DNA of 64,000 nucleotides from Anolis sagrei. Taxonomy: Eukaryota > Chordata > Lepidosauria > Squamata > Anolidae. The notes below the pieces were generated by a model. The model ran no database searches. It was not told where the DNA came from and saw only the letters and a program-made list of their open reading frames with translations. Each line of letters starts with the position of its first letter. Within the stretch, counting starts at the first letter, position 1. The DNA lies in NCBI RefSeq assembly GCF_037176765.1, contig NC_090025.1, positions 173,274,040 to 173,338,039 of the forward strand, in the 5' to 3' direction. Positions 34,401-49,400 of this stretch are shown here, one piece after another. The translations under genes and the position numbers were made by a program.

Positions 34401-37400
34401 TGTTGCTGAATTCTGCGTACAAAATGAACTCAACCTCTTCCCTGTCCACTTGGACTGCAACAGATCACTGCTGGAGCTGGACTGAACCCTTTTAACTAAT
34501 CTTAAGAGATGTTCTTTCGGATTCTCTGAATTTAAGGGATGGAGCTCAGAAATGTCAGTTTTTTGTAAGGCAGTTCCCCGAGTCTCCTACACAATACAGC
34601 TGCTGGATATATAGTTCAAAAATGACATTTCCATGCTGTGCTCAGCAGCAGAGCGCATATCTTGCATGCACTTAGTCTCAGTTTCAACCCCTACCACCTC
34701 CATTGTAAAAGGATCATGTTATAGCAGGTGATGGGAAAGATCATTTCCAGAGACGCGAGAGTAGTTTGCATTCAGAAAACTGAGCAGGGAAATGAAGAGA
34801 GGAGGGGGCATAATTCTGTCTTTTAAGTGAAGGCACAAGTAAAAGCAAACTGGTGCAACTTAGATTATGCATTTCTTCCTCATAACCTTTACCATTTTTG
34901 GCTGCATTTTTTTTACTGTTTTTCATTCCTGAAATGTTGTTGAATATATCTTTGTCCTATATTTGTAGTCTCCCAACCAGGAAATAACTGTTAGGGGAAA
35001 CTGCCCTAAAATATAGCAGAGCATCCAAAAACAAACAGGATACTAAAAGTTGAGCATCAGCTCACAGCATTCAGAGCGTGAAGTGCTGTGTGATGTGGCT
35101 GTAAAGAATGTAAAGCTTAGGCAGGCAAACAAGCAGAGTCCAATCTTTAAAATCACAAAAGGTTTATTTACAATAATAAACAATAATTACATTTCTTAAT
35201 AGTAAAGAACTGGGTCTGAGCTACTCTAACATCCATCTCTTCTAAGGTTTCAAAGAGAGGGGAATCTTAAAAATCACAAAAGATTTATTTACAATAATAA
35301 ACCATAATTGCATTTCTTAATAGTAAAGGACTGGGTCTGAGCTACTCTAACATCCATCTCTTCTAAGGTTTCAAAGAGAGGGGAAAATCATCCAAGCACT
35401 ACATCTCTCTGACACACACACACACAGACAGAGAGAGATCTCAAAGCACACAGCACATACACCAATGTCAGAAACAAAAGTCAAGGTAAAAGTTTGCAGT
35501 AGAAAAATATCCATTCTACATAACCAATCAGAATGAGAACAGAAGAGGAGAGAAGAAATAGATACATACCCAACTCTCATACAGGAGACATGGGGGAAGG
35601 GAAACCCTTAGTCTATACTAAACTAACTGCTCCTTGTTGAGGACTTGAGACTTGGGCAGTGTGGGGTTGAATTCCAACAATAACTACATCCCTGCTTAGA
35701 TCCTGAAATCAGACGAGAATTGATGTAACAATGCAGTTTGAATATCCCTTACCCAAAATGGTTGCAAACAGAAATGTTCTGTATGGCTTTAGCCTATAAA
35801 AGCCCTAAACAGTTCTGGCCCAACTTACGTGTCTGAACGCATCTCCCCTTATGAACCACCTAGGACCTTAAGATCGTCTGGGGAGGCCCTGCTCTTGTTA
35901 CCGCCTTCATCAAAAGTACATTTGGCGGGGATGAGAGACAGGGCCTTCTTGGTGGTGGCCCCTCGGCTATGGAACACTTTCCCTAGGGATATCAGATCGG
36001 CCCCCCTCCCTTTTAATATTTCGTAAAAAAGTCAAGACATGGCTTTTTGAACAAGCATTTACAAATGCAGAGTAACTGACAAAGGAAAATGGAATGACTG
36101 GACGATGGGACCAGACAATGTTTTTAACAAGGAGACGCTAGTAATGTATGTTTTATTTATTTTTTAATGGTTATTATTATATGTTAATGTTTTCAATCAT
36201 ATTTATGGTATTGTGGGCATTGAATTTTCCCAGTAAACTGCCTTGAGCCGCCTGCATGCTAAGAAAGGCGGTATACAAATTCAGCAAATAAATAAATAAA
36301 TGTTGAATTTTCAAATACTTCCATATACATGATGATCTTGGAGGTGATACCTAAGTCTAACATGACATTCATTTGTATTTCATATGCATCTTGCACACAC
36401 AACTGGAAGTTAATTTTATACAAAAATTATACGATTTTGCATTTGAAGCAAAGTGTGTGTACACTGAACCATTAGAAAATAAATGTGTCATGATCTCAGC
36501 CACCCAGGTAGATAATTTTGGATTTGGGAGTATTTTGAAATTCTGGATAAGGGATATTGAGGCAGTATGAAATCAGATCATGCTGGACTAGATGGAGAAA
36601 TAGTCTGTTATAAGAAAGCTCCCTGTACACAAGAGGGAGAGAGAATGCCTTCCCTCCAAGCACATACTGTATCTGGAGATTTAGGTTCAAGGTAGTTAAC
36701 ACAGAGCCCTGTTTTTTTCTGTCTCTCTTTTCTGGTTTCAGATTGCTTAAGTCGTCTTGGGAAGACTCCTTTCTTCATCTCAGTCATGGGGAAAGATGAA
36801 CATTCAGAATCTGTCATGCGTTACTGCAGGCATATGGTAGTTCACAGTATGTGATTATTGTTAAGATCTCTGCAATACGTTTTCTCTTTATACCTGATCT
36901 TGGTTATGTTTTGTCAAGTGTGTTACTTTTGCTACAAAAGACTTAACCCAAGCAGTCCCTTTGCAGAGCCTAGGTTTGAAGCATGACCAACCAAGCAAGA
37001 ATTCTCTGTGGACATTGTATCACCGAAATGTCTACAACTCTTAGTTGTCACATTCAAACACAAGAGAAAGCAGCTTTTAAATAATACAATTTGGGCCCAT
37101 ATTTTTGCAAGTGAAAAGAAGAAAAAACTCAATATTACATTACTATTTCAGCCCTATCATTGCTTCCAAGATTTCTTATCCACAGGGGTGCCATTTGAGA
37201 TATCACTAGACAGACTGAGGGAGGGGGAAATTAACAGGTCTGTTCCTAGGCACTTAACTCCACACATCTTATGAAGTAGACTTAAGTATTTGGAAGATTA
37301 TGCTACCAATTTCATCACATCAGCTTGTTGTCTCACGGCAATCATGTAGTTTAACCTAATGGAAACATGCTGTTATTGTAATGAAGGACTTTCACACATT

Positions 37401-40400
37401 GCTGCACTTGTGCTCTGCTGGTGCTTTGCTGATGCAAATTCCCACAGTCAGTTATCCACACAGACTTGGTTCTGACCTATATTCATCTTACCATTTTTAA
37501 AATTTTGCACTCATGGCATTCTCACAACTCCTTCTTCCACTTTGTAATTTTGGGTCTGAGAAGGAAGGAAACTATTGTGAAAGATATAATGGTGCAACAA
37601 TAGTGATCTAGAATTCATGTATGGGTTTTCCTTCAATGAAAAGAGACAATCCAATCACTATTCAAGTACAATGCAACTACGGGACAGCCATGATGTCTTG
37701 TGATAAGCCTCAACATAATAAACTTTTATTTTTCAGTAATTGTGTTTTATCAGCCTCAAAGTCTTTAGTCTCAAAAATGCCAAAAAATCCCCAAAAACCC
37801 TATACTCTGACAAGAGAGACACTTGTGCAATCTTTCCTCTATTCACTGTGTTACTGTGCAGTCGTCTTGTTAAAAGTAGTTCTTTATCCAATTTTTTTTT
37901 GGTATGTGTTGGGGAGCGACTTGAAATGGCAAGTCGCTTCTGGTGCAAGAGAATTGGCCATCTGCCAGGACGTTGCCCAGGGGACACCTGGATGTTTTAT
38001 CAGGCTTCTCTCCTATCCCTGCATGAGAAGCTGGAGCTGGCAGGTGGGAGCTCACCATGCTCCCCAGTTTCAAACTGCCAATCTTTTGGTCAGCAGTCCT
38101 GCTGGCACAAGGGTTTAACCCATTGTGCTACTGGGGGCTCCTCTTTATCCAAATGGGATTATTTCTTGTATACAGCTAGAGTTATATGGGGGAAGGGAGC
38201 AGCATACTCTGGGCTTGCGGAAAGGAAAAAAAATTCAATATATTTCTTGTCTATCCCTGCTTTGCTTTGAGGATATGAGAGGTGTCTTGCAACTGGAAGG
38301 ACACAACACAGCCACTTACTGTGCTGTAATCACTGGCAGCGGAGAATTGACCCTTGGCTTGGGCGACATGGACATTCACCAGCAGATAACTGAGCAATAT
38401 GTAAGGTTCTTCTGTACTCCTTTCTTTCCAGGAACTGAAATCTCTTTGCCATACTCTACTTACATTGCCTTTCCCAAAGAGCTGTGATGCTTCTGACTGG
38501 TAGTTCCTCAGAGGTCTCAACTAGTCTGCGTGAGTTCACACGCGGAGTAAGGCAGGGCACAAATATTATATAGAAATAAATGAATCATTACACAGGAGTC
38601 TTGGTAGCCCCGATCCTTGGTACTTGATCATTTGGGAGGACTCAGCTCCCCTCTCTGGTGTATTTCTAGGGAGTGACAACATCCCTGCCTCTCAATCCTG
38701 GTATCCATGCCATAGCCAGATGTAAGAGGAGATTATCTGCTGAGACCTTTGGAGAACAGATGATCTCATTGTTCCGCATCTGGCTGTGGGCACACAGCAG
38801 AACTCTTTTCCAGTCTTTTGCTTACTGAGTTTCTGGGGTGGGCACTATCACACCCTGATTGTGAGTCCTCAGTGTAGTGTAATTCTCCCCTTGGAAATTT
38901 TACCATATGCTTAGGGATGTAGGATCTTGTCCATTATATCGCAAGCTAGGCCCAAATAATGTATAGTTCTAGACACCTTTTTGAACCACCGCAGACGCCA
39001 TAAGCACCTATACTGAGTGCGTCCTTCAGAAACTAGCAAGGGTTATGACAAGGTGCTGAAAGCTGGCTCCAATGTCTCCACCCACAACTCCTTCCCCAGA
39101 TGCTCTGTTTCTAGGACATGCCGAGCTATAGAAACACAGGTAAACACAGCCTGCTTGAAGCATATTTTGGAAGGCTAATGGAAGGGGTATTTAGAAGTGA
39201 TTCAGGTGCAGCTCCACCCTTTTCCTCTGCTCATAGCAACTATGGTGAAGGAAGGAATCAAGGTGCTGCACTTAACAGCTGATAGTGTTTTGTTAAAAAG
39301 GCAGATGTATGTCACCAGTTCACTTATCAGCAAGACCCTTAAAAGACTGAAGATGGAAGGGGAAAAAGTGATCATTGCTTCCACCCGCTCTCCACCCTTT
39401 CCCGATTCTCCTTTTATTAGCAAAGGAAGGAAAAAGAATGTAAGACCATTAAGCATTATATAATATTCTGGGTCCTTTTCAGAATAGTACAATGAAAAGA
39501 AAGCCATATGGTTCCTATCAAGCTTAGTGTGCTGTTGCAGCGATGTTCCTTTTGATTGATTTTACCCAAGTTGTGAGATGTGAGAAGCTGTCATGAGTTG
39601 GAAGGAAAATTTATAGCACAGGGTAGCATGTTAAGTAAAAAAAAAAAAACAGAGTTTGGCAAAGCTTATTTTAGACTACAGTTCCCCAAACCAACATGGC
39701 CACACAGGAGCTTCTGGGAATTCTAGCAAAGTCACCTTTCCAAGTTTTGGGCAAAATGTTAGGCTAAGTTTCCAATAGCTAGCTCGTTTCCCAAGATTTA
39801 GATTCAATCATATCTAATTGTAACCTAGAAGTACACTCTACCATTTTCAGCATAAACAAAAACTTTATCTACAAGTTACTTTTGGATAGATGGGTCCATT
39901 GCTTGACAACATAGGAAACTTCATATGTATCCTTTTTACTGTTCTCATGAACATCATTTTCCCTTCTTATTTTGAGGTGAGGTTTCCCATTCAGTGGAAG
40001 TAAACACAGTTTTTATTTGCTTCAAAACTGTGCATCTTCCATTGCTTGTCAACAAGTGTTACACTCTCACAACTTGTAAGGACACTTTTGCTCTAGGGCT
40101 GCATAGCTGAATTTATTTGTCAGTCCCCTTCTTAAATCATCCTTTTGAGGCAATTTGTCTAATTGCATCTCCCTATACAGACCATCGCGTGCACTGTGGT
40201 CAAAGGAGGAGGTCCTCCTCTCAGTCCCACCCTCATCTTAAGCTTGGCTGGTGGGAATGAGAGAGAGGGCCTTCTCCGCGATCACTTCCTATCTCTGGAA
40301 CTCCCTCCCTAAAGAAGTAACAATGCCCCCCACCCTCCTCTAAAATGCACCAAATGCACCTTAGCATATGGAGAGGAGGAAGACTAAGACACTTTAACTA

Positions 40401-41505
40401 CTTGGAATGCTGGCTAGTACCACTTGTACTATATGGCTGCCATGTTACATTTCAAATGAACCCTGGTGCCATCCATTTTTATTTCATCACAGTGCTTAAT
40501 TCTTTGTGTTATTACTGTTGCTTTATTGTGTATTATTTTGATATGTTTGTACTCACCTGAGGCATTGAATGTTTGCCTTTTTGTATGTGTAAACCACCCT
40601 TCGGGGGGAGAGGGTGGTTTGGAAATAAAGTTTTCATTATCATTATATAAAGGACCAGTGCACATTGAAATAGCCAATGGCATGTTTGCACTAATTGTGT
40701 TTGCAAATGTGAGCACAAAAATAGCTGAATGGTAAGCAAGCAAATGCAGAATAATAATATTTATTTATTTATTTATCATGTCAGGAGTGAACCAGACAGT
40801 TGTATTGTATTGAGAGAAAAAACACAGACACACAAAGTTTGCAAACTTAGCATTATACTAAACATCCTTTGACCAGTAGCTGGCCACTTGGAGTGCCTCT
40901 GGTATTGCTATAAGGTCCTCCATTGTGCATGTGGCAGGGCTCAGGTTGCATTGTAGTAGGTGGTCTATGGTTTGCTCTTCTCCACACTCACATGTTGTGG
41001 ATTCCACTTTGTGGCCCCTTTTCTGCATCTCGTGGTGCCGGAGTGCAGTCTGTTCAGCGCCTTCCAAGTTGCCCAATTTTCTGTGTGCCCAGTAGGGAGT
41101 CTCTCATTTGGTATCAGCCATTGATTGAGGTTCTGGGTTTTAGCCTGCCAGTTTTGGACTCTCACTTGCTGAGGTGTTCCAGCGAGTGTCTCTGTAGATC
41201 TTAGAAAACTTTTCCTTGATTTAAGTTGTTGGTGTACTGGCTGATATCCAAACAGGGGGATGGGCCAGAGATATCATTGCCTTAGTCCTTTCACTATTGG
41301 TTGCTACTTCCCGGAGGATGTCAGGTCATACAATACCGGATAAACTCTGTAATTTCTCCAGTGGTGTAGGGTACAGACATCCCGTGATAATGCGGCATGT
41401 CTCATTAAGAGCCACATCCACTGTTTTAGCGTGGTGAGATGTGTTCCACACTGGGCATGCATACTCAGCAGCAGCAGCAGCAACAGAATAATAATAATTA
41501 TTATT

Positions 41506-41541
<36 letters not shown>

Positions 41542-43347
41542 ATTTATATTACCTACCTCTCCTTGTGACTCTAACTTACAGAGAGAAAATTCAATTTAAT
41601 AAAACAGCTTTTTTCTTACCTTTGGAATGCTGTAATCTATCTTGAAACCCATACTAGTAGAAAGGCAAAATATAAATAATATATTAGTTTAATAAGAGCA
41701 TCACTGTTGTTCTGCAGGAAAGGGGTTAGAGCAAGGATGTTACAAGCTTAGCTTATGAGTTGTACGTGATGCTCAAAACCTTTATTGTGGTTCTTAGTTC
41801 ACTCCAAATTCTCTTGATTCCCCCTAATTAAAAAAAAATCAGACAGATGAATAAAATTGCTGTATTTTATGGCATTTTCACCCTTTGTTGTTGTTTTGAG
41901 GTTGGAAACTGCAGAGTTACACATTCTTCTGGAAATACAAAGAAGTCATCTTTTGTCCTGCTGGTCTCAAATTCATTAGGCAGTAACAGTTACTTTGGGC
42001 AAGATCGCTTGGTATCAAAGTTTAGTGGAAGAAGGGTGAGGGGATAGAAAGAGGACAGAAGGCATTATATGGAAATTCATTTATTGATCCACAGGAAGCC
42101 TATGATCCAGAACAGCATAATGGCTAAATTAACTTTGCCCAGCTATGGACTTCACCTTCTTTAGTTTAGGAAGAGAAGGGAATACTTCATGTCTAGAATC
42201 ATTTCAGCTTTTTCATGACAAAATCTCTTCTACATTTCCTTGCAGGTTTCCAAATTCAAGGAGAACCTCTGCTTATCCCCACTAATTTGCATTGATGGGA
42301 ATGTGCCGATATCCACCATTCAATACATCTGTGAGATTGCGAAAAAGCATAATCTAGCAGGTAAGGGGGGGTGGCTATGATAAAACCACAAGAACGGCCA
42401 TATTCTTTAAGCTGAACACACAGAAATGATACATTCAAGGGGTTGGAGGGATATATACCAATCCTAACCCCATTCCATCACTCTCCTGTTTTGTGAGTTG
42501 TGCATAAAGAAGCCCCTGGTGGCACAGTGGGTTAAACCCTTGTTCCAGCAGAACTTCTGACCAAAAGGTTGGTGGTTTGAATCTGGGGAGTGGGGTGGGC
42601 TCCCATTTCTCAGCTCCAGCTTGAGAGAAGCCTCCCACAGGATGGTAAAACATCTGGGCCTCCCCTGGACAACGTCCTTGCAGACTACCAATTTTCTCAC
42701 ACCAGAAGCAAGTTACAATTTCTCAAATTGTGCATTATTTTTCTTATGTTTTCATTCTGTCATTCAATTAGAATTCTGCAAATGAGATATCAAAACATGC
42801 TTACTTATAGGGTCAAGGAGAAAGGGTCCTTCTCCATAATTTTTATGGTGGCAGGTGTTTTGAGAAGCTTAGGACCAAAGCACCAGCCTAAAAGGTGCAA
42901 GTGAGCACTCCAGATGTTTTGGACTCCAATAATCTCTTTGCTGTTGGTCATGCTTGTAGGAACTGTGGTCCAAACTCCCTTTAGAGCACCAGCTTAATGG
43001 TTCAAAACTGTATGTTGAGTAACCTAATATCTCTTTTGAAGTGTGTTACGAGCCAACGGATGTGGACAAGGCCTCCAAGCCATTCGTTTCAGACAGTTGG
43101 AGGGCCCTGACTTATATCTCTCCCAATCTACGGGAACTCAGAGCGATTAACCAGACGCTGGGACATCCTGTGCCTGCAGGTGAAGCATCCTTGAGAGTGG
43201 GGGTGAGAAAGGGGGAAAATCCATCTATCTGTCTATTCTGCCTGTCTAATCTCTGTGTGTGTCTACCTATCATATATTAATATATCTATATATACTGCCT
43301 GCCTATTGAAGTAACTTCTTAATAAATGAAATATATTTTGGATATCT

Positions 43348-43401
<54 letters not shown>

Positions 43402-46400
43402 CCTGTTTCATCTGTCTTGCCTGCCTATCTGTATAATCTTTCCAAAATATCTATTAATCTAATCTATTTTGTATATTTGATCTATCTATTTATTTGATCT
43501 CTCTTGCCCATCTATCTATATATCTATCTGTCTAATTAGAAGCCCCTGGTGGTGCAGTGGGTTAAACCCTTGTGCCGGTAGGACTGCTGACCATAATAAT
43601 AAACCTTTATTTATAACCCGCTACCATCTCCCGAAGGACTCGGTGAGGCGTACAAGAGGCCGAGACCCAATATATCAATAAACAACACAACAACAATACA
43701 TCAATAAATAACTCAAGCAACAGACATTAAACAGCACGACACAATTTAAAATCAGTGTCAGGGCCAGTTGTAATGGATTAAAAATTTAAAAACTGGGCAT
43801 GACCGGGTGAAATGGATAGGTATTTTTGGAGAAGATAGGGCATGCAGACAATCCTAGATTTCTAGTAAAGTACATTTGGGACAAAGTGCTTTGGGGTTTC
43901 CTATTCTGGGAAGGCACACTGGAACAGCCATGTTTTCAAACTCCTCCTAAAGACTGCCAGCATCGGGGCATGCCTGATATCCTTGGGGAGTGAATTCCAG
44001 AGTCGAGGGGCCACCACGGAGAAGGCCCTGTCCCTTGTCCCCACCAATCGTGCTTGCGATGCAGGTGGGATTGCGAGCAGGGCCTCTCCGGAAGCGATCG
44101 TGTGGGTTCGTATACAGAAATGTGGTCACGCAGGTAGGTGGGTCCCAAACCGTTTAGGGCTTTGTAGGTAAGCACCAGCACCTTGAATTGGGACCGGAAA
44201 ATGAATGGCAGCCAATGGAGCTCCTTAAACAGGAGGGTTGACCTCTCCCTGTAAAGAGCGCCAGTTAACAATCCAAAAGTCGGATCTGGCCACGGTGGTC
44301 CACGCTCTTGTCACATCCCGGCTGGATTACTGCAACGCACTCTACGTGGGGTTGCCATTGAAGACTGCTCGGAAACTACAACTAGTCCAGCGAGAAGCAG
44401 CCAGATTGCTCACCGGAGCGACGTACAGGGAGCACACCACCCCCCTGTTGCGTCAGCTCCACTGGCTGCCGATCCAATTCCGAGCGGAATTTAAAGTGCT
44501 GGTCTTGACCTATAAAACCCTATACGGTTCCGGCCCAGTGTATTTGTCCGAACGGATCTCCCTCTACATCCCACCTCGAAGTTTAAGATCTTCTGGGGAG
44601 GCCCTGCTCTCGACCCCGCCGGTCTCACAAGTGAGGCTGACGGGGACGAGGAGCAGGGCCTTCTCAGTGGCGGCCCCCCGCCTGTGGAATTCACTCCCCG
44701 GGGAGATTAGATTGGCTTCTTCCCTCCTAGCATTTAGGAAAAAACTAAAGACCTGGATGTGGGACCAAGCTTTTGGTCACTCTGACAATTAACTCAAGGA
44801 CCTGGCGATAGACAAAGATAATTGGAATAGAACGGATGTACGGCTCTGATATATGGACTCTGACATGAGATGGTTTTAGGTATTATGTTTTTATGATGTA
44901 TTGATGTTTTAATCTGATTGTTGAATTGTGATAGTGTTTGGATTACTTGTTGTGTTTTGGGCATCTAATTGTGCCCTCCCTGTAAGCCGCCCTGAGTCCC
45001 CCTCGGGGTGAGAAGGGCAGGGTATAAGTGAATGAAATAAATAAATAAATAAATAAAGGTTGGTGAGTCAACTCCGGGGAGTGGGGTGAGCTCCCATCTG
45101 TCAGCTCCAGCTTCTTATGTGGGGACATGAGAAAGCATGCCACAGGATGGCAAAACATCCGGGCGTTCCCTGGGCAATGTCCTTGCAGACAGCCAGTTCT
45201 CCCACACCAGAAACAACTTGCAGTTTCTCAAGTGCTCCTGATATGGAAAAAAATGTCTAATTTGCAGTTCCAAAAAGTAATGTTACAAAACTCTAAGAAC
45301 AGGGCCAGTCGTGGATTAAGACAGACACACAAAATATTAGCATACTGAGTTGCTGAGTAGTGCTGATAACACAGGCACTGCTTCCCCCGATTGACATACC
45401 CAGCTATAAAGGTACTGCTATACTTCCCCATCCTATTGCTACAAATGTCTTCTGGGATGAAAGCTGAGCTGTCTACCCACATCTAAAACAGAAGGAGTCA
45501 ACTTCAATGTGGGTGGAGAGCCAGCTTTCACTCCTCACACCATTCCTCCAGTCCATCAGGATGTGCTGTCACTTTTGTTTAAGATTTGCTTTTTCCGCCA
45601 TGTAGATAGTGATAATGAATCTGAACCATTGTCTCTTTGTGGTGCTTTGGCCATTTTTTCCAGTCAAAAAAAGGCAACATTGAGAAAGGGGGGAGGAGCA
45701 TTAGGGTCTCTAGATCAGTAGTTCGCAACCTGTGGGTACTTAGGTGTTTTTGCCTACAACTCCCAGAAATCCCAACCAATTTACCAGCTGTTAGGATTTC
45801 TGGGAGTTGAAGGGCAAAACATCTGGGGATCCTCAGGTTGAGAACCACTGGTCTAGAGGCATGGGAGGCCATATGTGATCCTGATCTATCGCAGAGATCA
45901 GTAAGTGTAGCACTCTCTATTTTATTGGACTGAAATTCCTTTGATCCCTTACTTTCATGCTTGGTGGTGGAAGCTGCAGTCCAACAACATCTGGTAAAGA
46001 GTAAACTCTACTGCTTACTTCAAATTTCCAATGCATCCTAGTGATATGTGGAATGGCCTAGTTAATGTATTGGTTGTGAGTTTAGTTCTGTGTGGTAAGT
46101 TTTCATACCTTGAACTCTATTAAGCCCTGCCATCCAAGCTGGAAGATATTGTTGACACTGCTGCAAAACTGGCTGGTCCCTTGTTGAAGGAATTGCACTG
46201 TGTGGTGGTAACACTTGGCCAGAATGGAGTTTTGGTGTGTAGCCGGAATGAGAGTGGAACAATTTCTCTTCACTCCAGAGCTTGCAACAAGGTAGGATCA
46301 CAAGAAGGCAAGTTACACTGGGTGGGTGGCATATGAGGGCTACAGTAAAGGGAGGTTGACAACTAGGGAACTAAATTATGAGGAAAAGTGAATTCTGCGA

Positions 46401-49400
46401 TTGCTCATAAAATTACTCTTCTCTGGGATTTCTTATTTAAAAGCATGACTTCTTAAGATATAGTTCCATGAAGAATGTCATTTGTCACTTCCGTGCCCTC
46501 TGATTTAATTCTTTCAGGGAATGCTTATAGTGATCGCTGCACTAGGGCTCCTTTTTTAAAACCAGGGTATGCTTTACAGAGATAGCCCTATGGTTTGGAA
46601 GACAAACTTTCTCCTCCTTTTTTGATTTCAGAAGAGTTATATTGGGAGGAGAGCAATGACCAATCTTGATAAAATAGTTAAGAGTAGAGACAACACACTG
46701 GTAACAAAGGTCCACATAGTTAAAGCAATGGTATTCCCCATAGTAGCCTATAAATGTGAGAGCTGGACCATAAGCAAGGATGACCGAAGGAAGAAAGACG
46801 CTTTTGAACTGTGGTGATGGAGGAAAATTCTGAGAGTGCCTTGGACCATGAGAAGATCAAACCAGTCCATTCTCCAGAAAATAAAACTCAACTGCTCACT
46901 GGAGGGAAGGATATTAGAGGCAAAGATGAAATACTTTGGCCACATAATGAAAAGACAGGAAAGCTTAAAGAAGACAGTGATGCTGGGGAAAATGGAAGGA
47001 TAGGGAAGAGGGGCTGACCAAGGGCTAGATGGAGGGATGTTATCCTTGAAGTGACTGGCTTGACTTTGAAGGAGCTGGGGATGGCAACCGCCGACGGGGA
47101 GCTGTGGCATAGGCTGGCCCATGAGGTCACAAAAATTTGGAAGCAACTGAAGGAATAAACAATGAATTGTGCAGAAGTGTCATTTTCACTGATACACTGT
47201 GACACTCCAGTTAAAAATGTTAAAATGTTAAAGAGTGAAATGAGAAAAAGCAAGGAAGACTTAACACCAATGTTCCAATATATATTTCAGAATTTAAAAG
47301 GAACCCATTCAGTGTTGGGTGTTTCAGTATTAGTGATAGTTCAAATTTGTGACAATGATAATGTCTCTATAGGGCCCTACAAATGAGTTGTATGCCACTC
47401 ATTACCCAGCAATCCCCATTCCGGTGGAGGAGATCGTGAACGTCTCAGGAGCTGGCGACAGGTATGCTGTTAATTGTTTGTTGAGAGATTGCTACCATCA
47501 CTGTGGCATCCTCATTCTTCCTGTGTTTTCTTTCTGCCACTTCGGTTGCTGGGACAACATAACAGTATAATGCATGTGCATGGCATTGCTAAGGAATAAT
47601 TAGTCCAAATATTTATCTGGAGGTGATAAGAGACAGGGAGGTTATTGCAAATTGTCATTTTTTTCCAGAGCTTGTGTGAAAGGGAAAAAAATTGAGGCAA
47701 TTTAAGTTTTGCTTCAAGTGTCTTGAGAAGGAGCAATTGTTAAGGGGCACCTGGCCCTCTTAGGAACAAGACCAGGCTTTGGAAGGGGAAACTTTATCCT
47801 CGCACTTAGATCCTTGCACTTGGAGTGTTAAGCCATTCTTCACTGACTGGCTTCCCAATCCTATAGCAGCTTCAAGTGGCACAAGTAAGGACTTGTAGTT
47901 CTTCAACCAGCTATAAGTGTACAATTTCCATTTGTAAAGAACAGTACACCACTTTCAAAAATCCTGAGAATTATAGATTTCTGAAACGGTTAGTGACACT
48001 TTCCCTTTTATTTGTTGAATGGCCTCCAGATGTTGTGAGACTGTAATTTCTATTATTCCTTGCCATTGGCTATGCTTGCTAAGATTGATGGGAGGTCAAT
48101 CTGACAGTATCTGCACAGCTATATATGCCTCCCACACAGTATTATGATATAATTTTCAGAGGCTAGTAGCTATTTTGACATAGATGTATGATAGCACAGA
48201 TGAATTCCAAACAGTCCTAGAATCTGACAGGAAATCCAGAATATTACTGAAATTGTGCTGCCATGTTGACAAAATTTGCTTAATAAAAGATCGGCTTAAA
48301 AACCTGGGTTAAAATATCCATAGGTCACATTATGCTGATGACATAGGCTGCTTGCCCTGGAGTGGAGCAGGAGTGTTAGTCATTTTTAATAGGTACTTAC
48401 TGTATAAGCCTCATGAGGCTGGTGGCCATTTTTAATGGGGCTTTAATAAGCTCCCCATGTTGCTGCTGAATGTTGCTTGGGCTGAAAAAAGGAAAGTAAG
48501 GAGGGACAGCTGCTTTTCTTTCTTGTGAGCACTGTTTACCCCAGACAGCCATGGATACTTAAACAACAATACAACCAATGTGTTGTTGAAGGCTTTCATG
48601 ACTCATCACTGGATTGCTGAGAGTTTTACGGACTGAGTGGCCATGTTTGGGAAGCATTCTCTTGTGATGTTTTGCCCACATCTATGGCTGGGATCCTCAC
48701 AATCTCTGGGGATGCCTGCCATAGATGTGGGTGAAACATCAGGAGAGAATGCTTCCTGAACATGGCCATGCAGCCCATAAAACTCACCGCAAACCAATTC
48801 AACCAATGTCACTGTAATGATACCCACCCACTGCCATTACATGCACATTCCCACTTATGTGTAACTAAATTTTAACAATGTCCCTAAGTTTTAATCTCAA
48901 TGTCTCTCCAGGTCATAGCAAATCTCCCCCACATCCAAATTGCACTTGACTGATACACAGTTGTGACTTAAGACACAACTGTTGACAATACCCCATCCAA
49001 TGTCAAGGAAAATCACATAAGGGAAAAGCTACCTCATCACAACATTCAGAGGACTGGGTATCTGGTTTGCATCAGCCCAAGATTTTGTTTACACACACAC
49101 ACATTCTACAGTTCTTCAAAAAGATGGTCATATAGACTATATTGCTTTTCCCAATGTAGTTAATAAAATTCATAAATGCACACATTGTATTGGGGTGAGA
49201 TAGTGATATTTCGTTCCGTGTGTTTTCCTGTGTGTTTAGGAATGAGGTACTTTGAGGTTTCTTCTCTAACTAAGCTGCAATGGCCTCTTCTCTCCAAAGC
49301 TTGATTGCTGGCATAATTGCAGGACTGCTTTCTGGGGAGGACACAGACAACTGTGTCCGGTTGGGTCTTCTTTCTGCCAGCCTCGCCCTTCGTTCCTATG

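Larger units (their letters stand above)
43538..45245 (+). mobile_element. tRNA-derived SINE split by two L2 copies
   Basis: The left part, GAAGCCCCTGGTGGTGCAG to GACTGCTGACC, ends at about 43593. The right part, GGTTGGTGAGTCAACTCCG to CAACTTGCAGTTTCTCAAG, resumes at about 45056. The copy at 42508 shows these parts are contiguous in an intact SINE. Confidence 0.8.

Noticed and set aside
34950-35720. Possible terminal repeat of an LTR element around the tandem duplication
   Set aside because: No paired terminal repeat, primer-binding site or internal region was seen. Only the tandem duplication is supported.
37621-38270. Two overlapping open frames of 165 and 176 codons
   Set aside because: They run through a reverse-oriented SINE and into the sequence before exon 13. 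There is no protein similarity.
39197-39463. 88-codon open frame ([12 protein letters not shown] start)
   Set aside because: No domain or exon phase supports it. It lies inside intron 13 of the enzyme gene and has no recognised homology.
44238-44792. 184-codon open frame
   Set aside because: It is the L2 reverse-transcriptase C-terminus with an L2 tail downstream.
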